A stretch of DNA of 64,000 nt from Rivularia sp. MS3. Lineage in GTDB: Bacteria > Cyanobacteriota > Cyanobacteriia > Cyanobacteriales > Nostocaceae. The stretch lies in NCBI GenBank assembly GCA_019192545.1, contig JAHCMI010000037.1, forward strand, positions 1 to 64,000. The letters are read 5' to 3'. Positions 17,609 to 27,363 of the stretch are shown here, in pieces. Below the pieces are notes generated by a model that did no database searches, had not been told where the DNA came from, and was given only the letters and a program-made list of their open reading frames with translations. Position numbers and translations under genes: made by a program. Within the stretch, counting starts at the first letter, position 1. Every line of letters starts with the position of its first letter.

Positions 17609-20600
17609 ATGAATAGTAGTGTAAATTCACCTATTTCCGAACAAGAGCAAAATTTTTTTGTGGTTGGTATTGGTGCATCCGCAGGGGGACTACGCGCTTT
17701 AGAAGAATTTTTCGAGCATATGCCAACTGATAACTCGGCTGCTTTTGTGGTGATTCAACATCTTTCACCAGATTTCAAAAGCTTGATGAAGGAGTTGCTA
17801 GAGCGGCGTACCCGAATGGCAATATATCGGGTAACCCAAGGAATGGAACTACAACCAAATTCGGTGTATTTGATTCCTCCGGGTAAAAATTTAGTCTTGG
17901 AAAATCGCAAGCTATATTTATTAGAGCAAGAAGAGCGCAGCCGTCACGGGCTGAATTTGCCCATCGACATTTTTTTAGAATCTTTAGCTCAAAACTATTT
18001 AGAAAAAGCTATTGGTATAATTTTATCGGGGACTGGAAGCGACGGAACCAATGGTTTGAGGGCAATTCATGAAGCGGGGGGATTTGCAATGGTGCAAGAA
18101 CCCACAACGGCTGAATTTGACGGGATGCCTAGAAATGCCATTGCTACGGGAATAGTTGATAGAATTTTATCACCCCAGGAATTAGCTCGGACAATTACTC
18201 ATTTGGTACAATCGCCAAACTTACCTTCAGAAAGTAATGAAAATAATCAACTAGAGCTATTCAAAACCGATAATTTACAGCGTATTGCCAGCATTTTAGC
18301 TATTCACGGGCAAACCGATTTTTCGCATTACAAAACTACTACTCTTTCCCGACGCATCCACCGTCGCTATTTGATTCGTGGTTGCAGTAGCTTAGATGAA
18401 TTTATCCATTTGTTAGAAACTTCTTCCCAAGAACGAGCTATTTTACGTCAGGATTTGCTAATCGGCGTGACTCAGTTTTTTCGCGATCCATTGGCTTGGG
18501 ATGTATTAGAAACTCGGGTAATTCCTCAATTAATTGCCAAAGCTAATTCTCAAGAAGAATTACGCTGTTGGGTAACTGCTTGCGCTACGGGAGAGGAAGC
18601 TTATTCTTTAGCAATGTTACTTGATGAAGCGGTAACAAAATCCGATAAGCCAATCAGATTTAAAATCTTTGCTACCGATATCGATAAAGCAGCGTTAGAA
18701 AAAGCAACTCAAGGTATTTATCCTCTAACTATTATTAAAAATATTGTTCCCGAACGGTTAGAACGTTATTTTGTACGCAAAGATAATTGCTTGCAGGTAA
18801 TTCGTAAACTCAGAGAAAAAATATTATTTGCATCTCACGATTTAACTAAAGATGCTGGTTTTACCCGCATGGATTTAATTAGCTGCCGTAATGTGTTGAT
18901 TTATTTGCAGTCTAATTTACAGCAGCAGGTATTGGGCAATCTGCATTTTTCTTTATCATCTAAAGGTATTTTATTTCTAGGAGAAGCAGAAAATTTAGGT
19001 CATATCGAACCAGAATTCCAGCATCTAGATGCAAAAAATAAAATTTATCAAAAACGGCGAGATGTTAAATTAAATATTTCTCTAAAAGGCATTGAAAAAA
19101 CTTCTTATCAGATACTTTCGGAACTACCATCAAAAAAACAAGCGGAAAATCATCTCGAACCAATGCTGGATAAAGCCTTTAGTAATTTTCTGGCTAAATA
19201 CAAGGCTAGCTGTTTTTTAGTAGATAGAGAATATAAACTTTTTCATAGCTTTAACGACCGCATTAACATTTTAAAAGTACCTTTCGGTAGAACGACAACC
19301 GATATTACTAAAATGATTGTTGCCGAGTTGCAGCTACCTTTGATTACCGCGCTTCATCGCGCTAAACAAGAGCGTTCTCCAGTTTCTTATACGGGTATAA
19401 AAGTAGAATTAGAACACAAGGAATGCAATCTCAATCTAGAAGTTACCTACCACGAAAGCAATAAATTAGCTTCAGATTTATTTACGATTGTGATTCAAGA
19501 AAATGTTGTTCCGCATCAAGCTTCAGGAGAAAAATTTGAGGCTGATGCTGAAGCTTCCCAAAGAATTGTGCAGCTAGAGTACGAGCTACAGCAAACTCGT
19601 GAGAATCTACAAGCAGTAATTGAAGAATTAGAAACTACTAACGAAGAACAACAGGCTACCAATGAAGAATTGACGGCTTCAAATGAAGAATTGCAAAGCA
19701 CAAATGAAGAACTACATTCTGTAAATGAGGAACTATATACAGTTAATACAGAATATCAATCAAAAATAGGTCAACTAACCGAATTAAATAATGATATTGA
19801 CAACTTGCTGGCAAGCACCGATATCGGAGTTGTATTTTTAGATCGAGATTTAAATATCCGTAAGTTTACCCCCGCAGCTACTATTGCGATTAATTTAGTT
19901 GATTCCGATATTAATCGTCCTTTAAAACATATTACCCACAATCTTAACTGTAGCAATTTAATCGAATTACTCAAAGCAGTAATTGAAAGTCAAAGAGGTG
20001 TAGATAAAGAAGTTAAATTGATGGAAAAAGATTTCCATTTGTTGATGCGAATTAATCCTTATCTGCTCGAAGATGGTAATTTAGATGGAGTCGTAATTTC
20101 TTTTATTGATATTGACGAAGTTAAAACTATTCAGCAACAATTTTATATAGTTAATCAAGAATTAAAAGCTTCTCAATTTGAACTACGTCAGCTTAATCAA
20201 GAGTTAGAAACACGAGTCGCAGAACGCACCCAGGCTTTACAAAAATCGGAAGCTAGATTAAGAGCAATTTTATCCACAACAAGTTCAGTCATTTATCTCA
20301 AAGACATAGAAGGGCGTTATCTACTGGTTAACAGACAATATTTAGAATCATTTAATTTAAACGAACAAGATGTTTTAGGAAAACGCGATCGCGATATTTT
20401 TCCAGAACAAATGGCCGATATATACCTCAATAACGATAGACAAGTATTAACTGATAAGTCAGTTTTAAGATTTGAAGAACAAGCTAGGACTATTGACGGC
20501 AAATTACGCACCTATATTTCAACCAAAGCACCTTTAATTAACGATAGTAAAGAAGTTTATGCTATTTGCGGTATTTCTACTGATATCAGCGAATTAAAAG

Positions 20601-22645
20601 AAACCGAAGCAGAATTTATCAACAGTGCAGCTAGAGAAAGAACTTTACTTAATATCGTCGAAAAAATCCGCGAAACTCTAGATTTACAAGAAATATTTCA
20701 GACTGCTACTGAAAAACTAAGAGAAAACTTGAAGTGCGATCGCGTTGTTGTCTATCAATTTAACTCAGATTGGAGTGGGAAATTTGTATCCGAATCAATA
20801 GCAAAACCTTGGACTCCGGCTATAGGTACACAACTACAAGGTGGTTGGGACGATACCTGTTTGCAGGAAAATAAAGGGGGTAGATATAAGAACCATCAAA
20901 CTTTAGCTATTAGCGATGTTGATAAAGCTAATTTTAGCGATTGTCACCTTAAAATTTATCATAAATTAAATGTAAAAGCTTTTTGTATTGCTCCTGTTTT
21001 TCAAAGCGATAAACTTTGGGGCTTACTTGCTGTTTATCAAAACGAACATTCCCGTAACTGGAAAGAGGGAGAAATTAGTTTATTAACTCAAACAGGTATT
21101 CAGTTAGGTATTTCTATTGCTCAGGTTGATTTATTTACCCAAATTCAAAATCAATCATTGCAATTACAGCAAGCTAAAGAAACTGCTGAAGCTGCAAATC
21201 AAGCTAAAAGCGCTTTTATTGCTCATACAAGTCATGAATTACGTACTCCTTTAAATGCAATTTTAGGATTTGCTCAACTTCTTCAACAAGAAACTGGTTT
21301 GAGTGCAAAACAACAGCGAGAAATTGAAGTAATTCAACGTTCCGGGCAACATTTGCTGACTTTGATTAATGATATTCTCTATGTTGCTAAAATCGAAGCC
21401 GGAAAACTCAATTTAGAATTTACAGACTTTATTTTGTCTTCGTTTTTAGAAAATTTAGAAGCGATGATTCGGATTCGCACTCAGCAAAAGGGAATTGAAT
21501 TCGAGCATCGGATTCTTTCCGATTTACCTTTAATAGTAAGAGGAGATGAAACTCGTTTACGTCAACTTTTACTTAATCTTTTGAGTAATGCAGTTAAATT
21601 TACTCCTAAAGGAAAAGTCACTTTTAGCATCGGTTATGTTCGTGATTTTATCAACAACGAACAAGATAGTATAGAACTTTTAGACGCGAATAAAATTCGT
21701 TTTCACGTTGCAGACACGGGAATCGGTATTCCCGCAGATAAATTATCAGAAATATTTCTACCTTTTCAGCAATTAAATTCTCATCAATCTTCTCAAGAAG
21801 GTACGGGATTAGGTTTAAGTATTAGCGAAAGTATTGTCGAGCAAATGGGTAGCAAAATTTTTGTTAACAGTACTTTTGGGGAAGGAAGTGAATTTTGGTT
21901 TGATATAGATTTTCCCAATCCAGAATCTTCTATAGAGTCCTTTCCTGTTGAGAACAATAACCAAAAAATTACCGGCTATCAAGGAGCAAAGCGGAAGATT
22001 TTAATTGTAGATGATTTAGATAATAACCGAGAGATTTTGGTAAATTTTCTCACACCTCTGGGTTTTGAAGTTATGGAAGCTAGTTCGGGAAGAGAAGCTA
22101 TTACTAAAACCGAAGAATATCAGCCAGATTTAATTATTTTAGACTTAATCATGCCTGAAATGGATGGTTGGGAAGTAACCCAAATTTTGAGACAAGAATC
22201 AACTTATAAGAATTTACCAATTATCATTGTTTCTGCTAGTACTTTCACTATCGATGAATCTGAATGTTATCGAGCAGGAGCAAATTCTTTTCTTGCAAAA
22301 CCTTTAAACTTTAAACAATTATTAAAAATAATACAGCAGCATCTTAAACTTGAATGGAAAACTCAAGATGATTTTACACGCTTGTCTCGAAATTCTGAAA
22401 CTTCTAAAATCCAAGCTCCTACTGATTCGGAATCAATAGTTATTCCTACACCAGCACAATTGAAACAACTATTAGAATTGACTATGTTAGGAGATATCCG
22501 AGAGGTATTATCCCAAGTAGAAACCTGGCAACAAAATAAACCCCAATTAATGCCTTTTATCCAACAAATACAATATTTAGCTGAAGCTTGTCAGTTAAGA
22601 AAACTCAAAGAATTACTTAAACAATATCTTAAACAGAGCCAGTAA
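17609..22645 (+). CDS. CheB-CheR-PAS-GAF hybrid histidine kinase
   Basis: A 1678-residue signalling protein. Order: CheB methylesterase domain (about 16-200; catalytic S24 in GASAGG, H51, D145 in GTGSDGTNG); CheR methyltransferase domain (about 220-485; SAM site [11 protein letters not shown] 323-333, [12 protein letters not shown]); Glu/Asn-rich coiled coil (650-725); PAS (730-840); PAS (880-1000); GAF (1008-1170); HisKA with H1209; ATPase (1305-1437, GTGLGLS); receiver with D1512; C-terminal helical tail. It has no membrane segment. The CheB and CheR catalytic motifs are intact, yet there is no receptor gene nearby. The GAF has C1084 (DDTCL) and C1112-H1113 (DCH), the positions that hold bilin in cyanobacteriochromes, so light sensing is possible. 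Likely autophosphorylates and relays to its own receiver or to another regulator. Confidence 0.93.
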   Translation: MNSSVNSPISEQEQNFFVVGIGASAGGLRALEEFFEHMPTDNSAAFVVIQHLSPDFKSLMKELLERRTRMAIYRVTQGMELQPNSVYLIPPGKNLVLENRKLYLLEQEERSRHGLNLPIDIFLESLAQNYLEKAIGIILSGTGSDGTNGLRAIHEAGGFAMVQEPTTAEFDGMPRNAIATGIVDRILSPQELARTITHLVQSPNLPSESNENNQLELFKTDNLQRIASILAIHGQTDFSHYKTTTLSRRIHRRYLIRGCSSLDEFIHLLETSSQERAILRQDLLIGVTQFFRDPLAWDVLETRVIPQLIAKANSQEELRCWVTACATGEEAYSLAMLLDEAVTKSDKPIRFKIFATDIDKAALEKATQGIYPLTIIKNIVPERLERYFVRKDNCLQVIRKLREKILFASHDLTKDAGFTRMDLISCRNVLIYLQSNLQQQVLGNLHFSLSSKGILFLGEAENLGHIEPEFQHLDAKNKIYQKRRDVKLNISLKGIEKTSYQILSELPSKKQAENHLEPMLDKAFSNFLAKYKASCFLVDREYKLFHSFNDRINILKVPFGRTTTDITKMIVAELQLPLITALHRAKQERSPVSYTGIKVELEHKECNLNLEVTYHESNKLASDLFTIVIQENVVPHQASGEKFEADAEASQRIVQLEYELQQTRENLQAVIEELETTNEEQQATNEELTASNEELQSTNEELHSVNEELYTVNTEYQSKIGQLTELNNDIDNLLASTDIGVVFLDRDLNIRKFTPAATIAINLVDSDINRPLKHITHNLNCSNLIELLKAVIESQRGVDKEVKLMEKDFHLLMRINPYLLEDGNLDGVVISFIDIDEVKTIQQQFYIVNQELKASQFELRQLNQELETRVAERTQALQKSEARLRAILSTTSSVIYLKDIEGRYLLVNRQYLESFNLNEQDVLGKRDRDIFPEQMADIYLNNDRQVLTDKSVLRFEEQARTIDGKLRTYISTKAPLINDSKEVYAICGISTDISELKETEAEFINSAARERTLLNIVEKIRETLDLQEIFQTATEKLRENLKCDRVVVYQFNSDWSGKFVSESIAKPWTPAIGTQLQGGWDDTCLQENKGGRYKNHQTLAISDVDKANFSDCHLKIYHKLNVKAFCIAPVFQSDKLWGLLAVYQNEHSRNWKEGEISLLTQTGIQLGISIAQVDLFTQIQNQSLQLQQAKETAEAANQAKSAFIAHTSHELRTPLNAILGFAQLLQQETGLSAKQQREIEVIQRSGQHLLTLINDILYVAKIEAGKLNLEFTDFILSSFLENLEAMIRIRTQQKGIEFEHRILSDLPLIVRGDETRLRQLLLNLLSNAVKFTPKGKVTFSIGYVRDFINNEQDSIELLDANKIRFHVADTGIGIPADKLSEIFLPFQQLNSHQSSQEGTGLGLSISESIVEQMGSKIFVNSTFGEGSEFWFDIDFPNPESSIESFPVENNNQKITGYQGAKRKILIVDDLDNNREILVNFLTPLGFEVMEASSGREAITKTEEYQPDLIILDLIMPEMDGWEVTQILRQESTYKNLPIIIVSASTFTIDESECYRAGANSFLAKPLNFKQLLKIIQQHLKLEWKTQDDFTRLSRNSETSKIQAPTDSESIVIPTPAQLKQLLELTMLGDIREVLSQVETWQQNKPQLMPFIQQIQYLAEACQLRKLKELLKQYLKQSQ

Positions 22646-22661
22646 TTTACTAAAATTATAA

Positions 22662-22880
22662 TTAAAATTTTGTATCAGCTAAGTCTCTAATTAATGCTGT
22701 TTTTGAACGAATATATTTAGACAGAGCTTGACTATCTTCCTGACTTAGAAAAGATACTTTTTCTATCTCATCAATTAATTTTTGGATTAGCTCGCCATCT
22801 GAAAGCTTTAAAAGACTAATAGGATTTAACGTCTCTACTAAAGCCCATATCATACGGATGGTTTTCGCGTCTAAATCCAT
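22662..22880 (-). CDS. Small conserved cyanobacterial protein
   Basis: A 72-residue acidic, helical protein that begins MDLDAKTIRMIWALVE and ends with a SKYIRSKTALIRDLA helix. I recall similar small proteins with the same N-terminus in other cyanobacteria but no assigned function. It lies antisense in orientation and convergent, 16 bases from the large kinase, and before the second kinase. No signal peptide or Cys is present. The 420 bases between its start and the next gene hold only AT-rich DNA with a short direct repeat of GGCTTATATA (about 23050-23065). Confidence 0.7.
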   Translation of the reverse strand: MDLDAKTIRMIWALVETLNPISLLKLSDGELIQKLIDEIEKVSFLSQEDSQALSKYIRSKTALIRDLADTKF

Positions 22881-23300
22881 TTGTGCAACCTAGAGTAACA
22901 AAAATATAGTCAGCGATAATATCTGAAAGTTATTAAAACAATACATTCATCTAAATTGTTATTGATAAAAAACAGGTAATATCTAGCTCAGGGGATAAAT
23001 TATTATCTGTCTAAAGATATATTTTTATCATAATCGGATGAAAATGAGGCTTATATAGGCTTATATAAATTATTTGAGGCAAGAGGGGGAAGAAGAAAAT
23101 TATTGTAGGTAATTTTACAGCGTTTTGAGAGCAGCAAATAATTAAACAAAGTTTTATAGATTTGGATTTAGATTTGCATCAACTTTTAAAGGTGTATGAT
23201 AATATCCCGCCAAAACAAAAGTATTATATTATGATTGAATATTAAGAAATACAGATATTTAACAAAAAAGTTTTCAATCCAGACTTTTGCTATTAAGAAC

Positions 23301-25121
23301 ATGAGTTATCATCAGCATTTGTTGTCCAAATCAACTAAAACTTTATTCAAGCTAATGGGGAGTTCATCGAGAAAAGATTCTGGCGAACAAAACCAGCAGA
23401 GTAACGGGCAAAAAAAGTTTTACCACAAGGGTGATAATTTTGTAGCTAAGTCTCAAGAGTGCGTATTAACAGCAGAATTAGAAAGCAAAGAAAAAAAATC
23501 AGAAGTCATTTTAATAGTAGATGATACCCCCGAAAACCTATTAGTATTGTTTTCTTTTTTAGAAGAAAGAGGGTTCAAAGTCTTGTTAGCTGAAGATGGA
23601 GAGAGCGCCTTACAAATTGCCCAATCTAAAGCGCCAGATTTAATTCTATTAGATGTATTAATGCCAGAAATTGATGGTTTTGAAACCTGTCGGAGGTTGA
23701 AAGAGAAACCATTAACAAAAGACATACCGGTGATTTTTTTGACTGCACTTTCAGAAACTGTAAATAAAGTTCAAGGGTTCAGGTTGGGAGGGGTAGACTA
23801 CATCACTAAACCGAGCGAGCAAGAAGAAGTTTTAGTACGCATTGAAACTCATTTAAGTTTGCAAAGAATGCGCTCTACCCTAGCTAAAAAAAATCAAGAG
23901 TTGAAACAAAAGTTAGATTTTGAAGCTTTATTACGCCGTATTACCGATAAGTTGCGTGACAGTCTTAACGAAAACCAAATATTGCAAACTGTTACTAAGG
24001 AATTAGCTCAACTTCTCGAACTCGGTAGCTGTCAAATCGAGCTTTACGACTTAAAACAGGAAACAGCAACTATTGCTTACGAAAAAACCATAACTCTACC
24101 TCAATCTGAGGGAACAATTAGAAATATTCCAGATTTTCCCGAAGTTTACAAACAGCTATTAGAGAAACATCCCGTTCAGTTAGTAGAAAAAACTCCTCAA
24201 TTTAGTCCTCAAGATATTCAAGTGACTCGTTTAGCTTGTCCAATTTTCGACGATAGTGGCATTATTGGTAATATTTGGGGACTCAAACCACCCGCAGAAG
24301 TATTTACAAATTTAGAAATCGAGTTGATACAGCAAGTCGCCTCTCAATGTGCGATCGCTATTCGTCAAGCGCGACTATATCAAGCTTCCAGTCAGCAAGT
24401 AGCAGAATTAGCTAGAGTTAATCGGCTCAAAGATGATTTTCTCAAAACTATTACTCACGAATTGAAGACTCCTTTAAGCAGCATTCATTTAGCTGCTGAA
24501 ACAATGGATAACTTGTTAGCTACCCAAAAAAATCCTCATAAATCTCCTACTTTTAAACGAGTTATCAAAATTTTTCACGATTCATATAACCGACAAAAAC
24601 AGCTAATCGACGATTTATTAACTCTTTGCTATGTAGATGCAAAATCTAGTAACGTAAAGCTACAACCAATCAATCTTCATCTGTGGATTCCCGACTTAGT
24701 AAAGTTATATTTAGCACGTGCTACAGAACAACAGCAGCAATTAATTTTAAATTTAGCAAAAGAAGAATTACATATTTCGACAGATCCAATAATGTTAGAA
24801 AGAATTCTTAAAGAACTATTACACAATGCTTATAAATACACTCCATCAGGTGAAATAATTACCATTCAGACAGAAGCAGACAAATCAAACGTTTCCGTTT
24901 GCGTAATTAATACTGGTGTAGAAATCCCTGTAGAACAACAAGAATTAATTTTCAATCAGTTTTATCGCATTCCTAATAATGACCCTTGGAAATATGCAGG
25001 TACGGGTTTGGGATTAGCATTAGTTAAGAAACTTGCAGAGATTTTACAAGCAACTATTGATGTAGAAAGTAAAAACGAGCAGGTTATGTTTTGTATTAGG
25101 TTTCCGATTGCGGGAGATTGA
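23301..25121 (+). CDS. Response regulator-GAF-histidine kinase
   Basis: About 606 residues with a receiver domain first (VILIVDD..., phospho-acceptor about D118 in LILLDVLMPEIDGF), a short coiled coil, a GAF domain (about 215-360), a HisKA with H386 (ITHELKTPLS) and an ATPase domain with LLHNAYKYTPSGE and GTGLGLALVKKL. Such receiver-first kinases usually accept phosphate from another kinase, and the hybrid kinase upstream is a natural candidate. The GAF lacks the Cys-His pair of bilin binders. The start is uncertain: the frame is open from a TTG at 23235; I chose the first ATG (23301), and 23355 is also possible. No good ribosome binding site separates them. Confidence 0.88.
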   Translation: MSYHQHLLSKSTKTLFKLMGSSSRKDSGEQNQQSNGQKKFYHKGDNFVAKSQECVLTAELESKEKKSEVILIVDDTPENLLVLFSFLEERGFKVLLAEDGESALQIAQSKAPDLILLDVLMPEIDGFETCRRLKEKPLTKDIPVIFLTALSETVNKVQGFRLGGVDYITKPSEQEEVLVRIETHLSLQRMRSTLAKKNQELKQKLDFEALLRRITDKLRDSLNENQILQTVTKELAQLLELGSCQIELYDLKQETATIAYEKTITLPQSEGTIRNIPDFPEVYKQLLEKHPVQLVEKTPQFSPQDIQVTRLACPIFDDSGIIGNIWGLKPPAEVFTNLEIELIQQVASQCAIAIRQARLYQASSQQVAELARVNRLKDDFLKTITHELKTPLSSIHLAAETMDNLLATQKNPHKSPTFKRVIKIFHDSYNRQKQLIDDLLTLCYVDAKSSNVKLQPINLHLWIPDLVKLYLARATEQQQQLILNLAKEELHISTDPIMLERILKELLHNAYKYTPSGEIITIQTEADKSNVSVCVINTGVEIPVEQQELIFNQFYRIPNNDPWKYAGTGLGLALVKKLAEILQATIDVESKNEQVMFCIRFPIAGD

Positions 25122-25142
25122 GAATTTAGAATTATCTGGTAG

Positions 25143-25206
25143 TGTTAGAAGGTTAGAGGTTAAAGGTTAGAGGTTAAAGGTTAAAGGTTAAAGGTTAGAG
25201 GTTTGA
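25143..25206. repeat. Heptanucleotide tandem repeat (GGTTAAA/GGTTAGA type)
   Basis: About nine units of AGGTTAA-type heptamers just after the second kinase. A shorter tract of the same kind (25978-26005) follows hisB immediately after its TAG stop. Confidence 0.8.
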
Positions 25207-25320
25207 GTTTCGATTAATATCCTTACCTAATTACGTAGTGCTGTATTTTCAAATATAAAATCCAAAATCCTCCAATCATTGAGATAATATAATCAAAGTC
25301 TGTTTATAAGTACGGCTATC

Positions 25321-25977
25321 ATGCGCTCAATCGAACATCCTGAAATCTCTTCTGGTCAAAATTCAACTAATAGCAATTTTAGTTTTAATCCTCGCATCGC
25401 TACCGTTAGCCGTACTACCGGGGAAACGGACGTAAAAGTTACTCTAAATTTGGATGGTACTGGTAACTGTAACGCTCAAACCGGAATTCCATTTTTAGAC
25501 CACATGCTGCATCAAATTTCTTCCCACGGATTGATTGACTTAGATGTCCAAGCTACGGGAGACATTGAAATTGACGACCACCACACTAATGAAGATGTAG
25601 GAATTACCTTGGGACAAGCTTTAGCTAAAGCACTCGGTAATCGTAAAGGAATAGTTCGTTTTGGTCACTTTATCGCTCCCCTTGATGAAGCTTTGGTGCA
25701 AATAGCTTTAGATTTTTCGGGAAGACCTCATTTAACTTACGGTTTGGAAATTCCTACCCAAAGAGTTGGGACTTACGACACTCAGTTAGTCAGAGAATTT
25801 TTTGTTGCAGTTGCTAATAACAGTCAAATGACATTACATATTCGTCAACTTGACGGTATTAATTCCCATCACATTATTGAAGCGACATTCAAAGCATTTG
25901 CTAGAGCCATGCGGATGGCAACCGAAATTGACCCCAGACGTGCTAGTACTATTCCTAGTTCTAAGGGAGTGCTGTAG
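25321..25977 (+). CDS. hisB: Imidazoleglycerol-phosphate dehydratase
   Basis: HisB dehydrates imidazoleglycerol phosphate in histidine biosynthesis. The 218-residue enzyme is the stand-alone form, not the bifunctional HisB of enterobacteria. Metal-binding motifs are visible: [11 protein letters not shown] and [11 protein letters not shown] (first site) and [13 protein letters not shown] (second site), with DEALV and SGRP between. The N-terminal ~25 residues are poorly conserved, as is usual. Its AG-rich 3' flank has heptamer repeats and then a hairpin that could end transcription. In other Nostocales I recall hisB near fabI; here two kinase genes lie between. Confidence 0.97.
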   Translation: MRSIEHPEISSGQNSTNSNFSFNPRIATVSRTTGETDVKVTLNLDGTGNCNAQTGIPFLDHMLHQISSHGLIDLDVQATGDIEIDDHHTNEDVGITLGQALAKALGNRKGIVRFGHFIAPLDEALVQIALDFSGRPHLTYGLEIPTQRVGTYDTQLVREFFVAVANNSQMTLHIRQLDGINSHHIIEATFKAFARAMRMATEIDPRRASTIPSSKGVL

Positions 25978-26036
25978 AGGTCAAAGGTTAAAGGTCAAAG
26001 GTTAAATAATTTTGGATTTTATATAGAAAATTGTAG

Positions 26037-26059
26037 AGACGTAGCATTGCTACGTCTTT
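26037..26059 (+). terminator. GACGT hairpin, possible hisB terminator
   Basis: AGACGTAGC (26037-26045) pairs perfectly with GCTACGTCT (26049-26057), ATT loop, only a short TT tail. Related hairpins occur at 35107-35129 and 39789-39815. Confidence 0.55.
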
Positions 26060-26105
26060 GAAGCAGTTGGAAAGTAACGAGTAATAAACCAGGTTCCGAT
26101 AATTT

Positions 26106-26621
26106 ATGATTCCAGCAATTATTTATATCATTGCAGTACTGATTGCAAATTATACTGCTACCTGGTTTATACCTTTGCCGATTTTTGGAAAGGTAGCAGT
26201 TGGAACTTTAGTATTCGGGGTAACATTTGACCAACGCGATAGACTTCATCACTATCGGGGAAGAAAAGCGGTTTATTTGACAGTAGCTATTACTGCTTTT
26301 TTAGCTGTATTAGAATCTTATTTTTTGGGGGTTCCAGCACGAATAATTTTAGCTTCTTTAATTGCAATTGTGATAGCAGAAGCAGCAGATACAGAGATTT
26401 ATCAAAATGCGATTCAACGTCCTTGGTTAGAAAGGGTGATTCGTTCTAATGCAGTTTCAATTCCCCTTGACACCATAATTTTTAACTGTATGGCATTTGC
26501 TGGGGTTTTTTCAAATATAGAACTTGTGTCAATAATATTTGGAGAAACTATTACCAAAGCAGTAATCAGCGGAATTGTTGCTGTTTGGAAAGTTAAAGAG
26601 AAAGAGACTTATCAATCATAA
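26106..26621 (+). CDS. VUT-family (queuosine precursor-type) transporter
   Basis: A 171-residue integral membrane protein with about five to six hydrophobic helices. The PARIILASLIAIVIAEAADTEIYQ and SNAVSIPLDTIIFN blocks are characteristic of the VUT/YhhQ (DUF165) family, whose studied members import queuosine precursors. Substrate here is inferred only from the family. It is shorter than YhhQ of E. coli, but other cyanobacterial members are similar in size. It follows hisB after a hairpin, so is probably separately transcribed. Confidence 0.72.
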   Translation: MIPAIIYIIAVLIANYTATWFIPLPIFGKVAVGTLVFGVTFDQRDRLHHYRGRKAVYLTVAITAFLAVLESYFLGVPARIILASLIAIVIAEAADTEIYQNAIQRPWLERVIRSNAVSIPLDTIIFNCMAFAGVFSNIELVSIIFGETITKAVISGIVAVWKVKEKETYQS

Positions 26622-26733
26622 ATGAAAAAAATGTTACCACCAATAATCTAAGTCTTATTACTTCTTTTCTACTGCCTACTGCCCAACTTACAAGTTACAA
26701 GAAGCAGGGAGGCGTGACGTGACTGGGGAACGC

Positions 26734-26780
26734 CAGTTACCGCAGGCTGCGTCGTTGCACGGCGGAGTAACGGTAACCTG
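26734..26780. repeat. Palindromic repeat between VUT gene and exported protein gene
   Basis: CAGTTACCG (26734-26742) and CGGTAACCTG (26771-26780) form a stem with one bulge; the GC-rich interior contrasts with its AT-rich surroundings. The rest of the 305-base gap shows nothing else. Confidence 0.6.
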
Positions 26781-26926
26781 ATTTAATCTGATTTTTTATA
26801 TTCAAGAAACACCTGATTTTCTCCTATTGGGATTGAGATTGATTTGAGCCAACATTAGGACATAAAGCAAATAAAGTTTTGCTTTCAAAAAAAACACATT
26901 AATTCTCAAACCAAAAGGTAAGAAAA

Positions 26927-27349
26927 ATGCGAGTTAAATCATTTGTATCTTCAGCTTTATTGTTAGGTGTTGTTGCTTTATCTCCTGCTATTAATATTAA
27001 GGAAGTTTCCGCAAGACCTGAAGGTCCTTCTTCATTGACAGCAAATCCTTCTTCTAAAAAGCCTTATTGTACCGTAGCTTCCAATCAAGGTGGATTTTGG
27101 TGGACATGGACTCAATCTACTATTAATCAATCTTGTAAGACTGCACGTTCTAAAGTTAAAGGAATGGGTCAAAATGTAAATAGAGTTTGGAAGAGTTACT
27201 ATAAAGCTAATGGTTTAAATAAAGCGAAGCTATCTTGCAACCAAGGCAAGAAGAAAGTAATTGGTTCGGGTTCGTCAGTGTTTGAAAATGGTATCAATAT
27301 GGCGAGTAAATTAAAGTGGAATGGTTGCATCTTGAGAATTACTAATTAA
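26927..27349 (+). CDS. Small exported cysteine-containing protein
   Basis: A 140-residue product, unrecognised. It has an N-terminal signal peptide (MRVKSFVSSALLLGVVALSP..., likely cut after VSA at about residue 29). The mature ~111 residues are basic (many Lys/Arg, several Trp) with four cysteines (TVA-preceding YC, QSCK, LSCN and NGCIL), enough for two disulfides in the periplasm or outside. A good AAGGTAAG precedes the ATG at 26927. The gene is convergent with the AAA-WD40 gene, whose stop lies 14 bases away, and it is the first of four exported proteins in the 27-35 kb stretch. Confidence 0.75.
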   Translation: MRVKSFVSSALLLGVVALSPAINIKEVSARPEGPSSLTANPSSKKPYCTVASNQGGFWWTWTQSTINQSCKTARSKVKGMGQNVNRVWKSYYKANGLNKAKLSCNQGKKKVIGSGSSVFENGINMASKLKWNGCILRITN

Positions 27350-27363
27350 TTTTAGTTTGTAAT

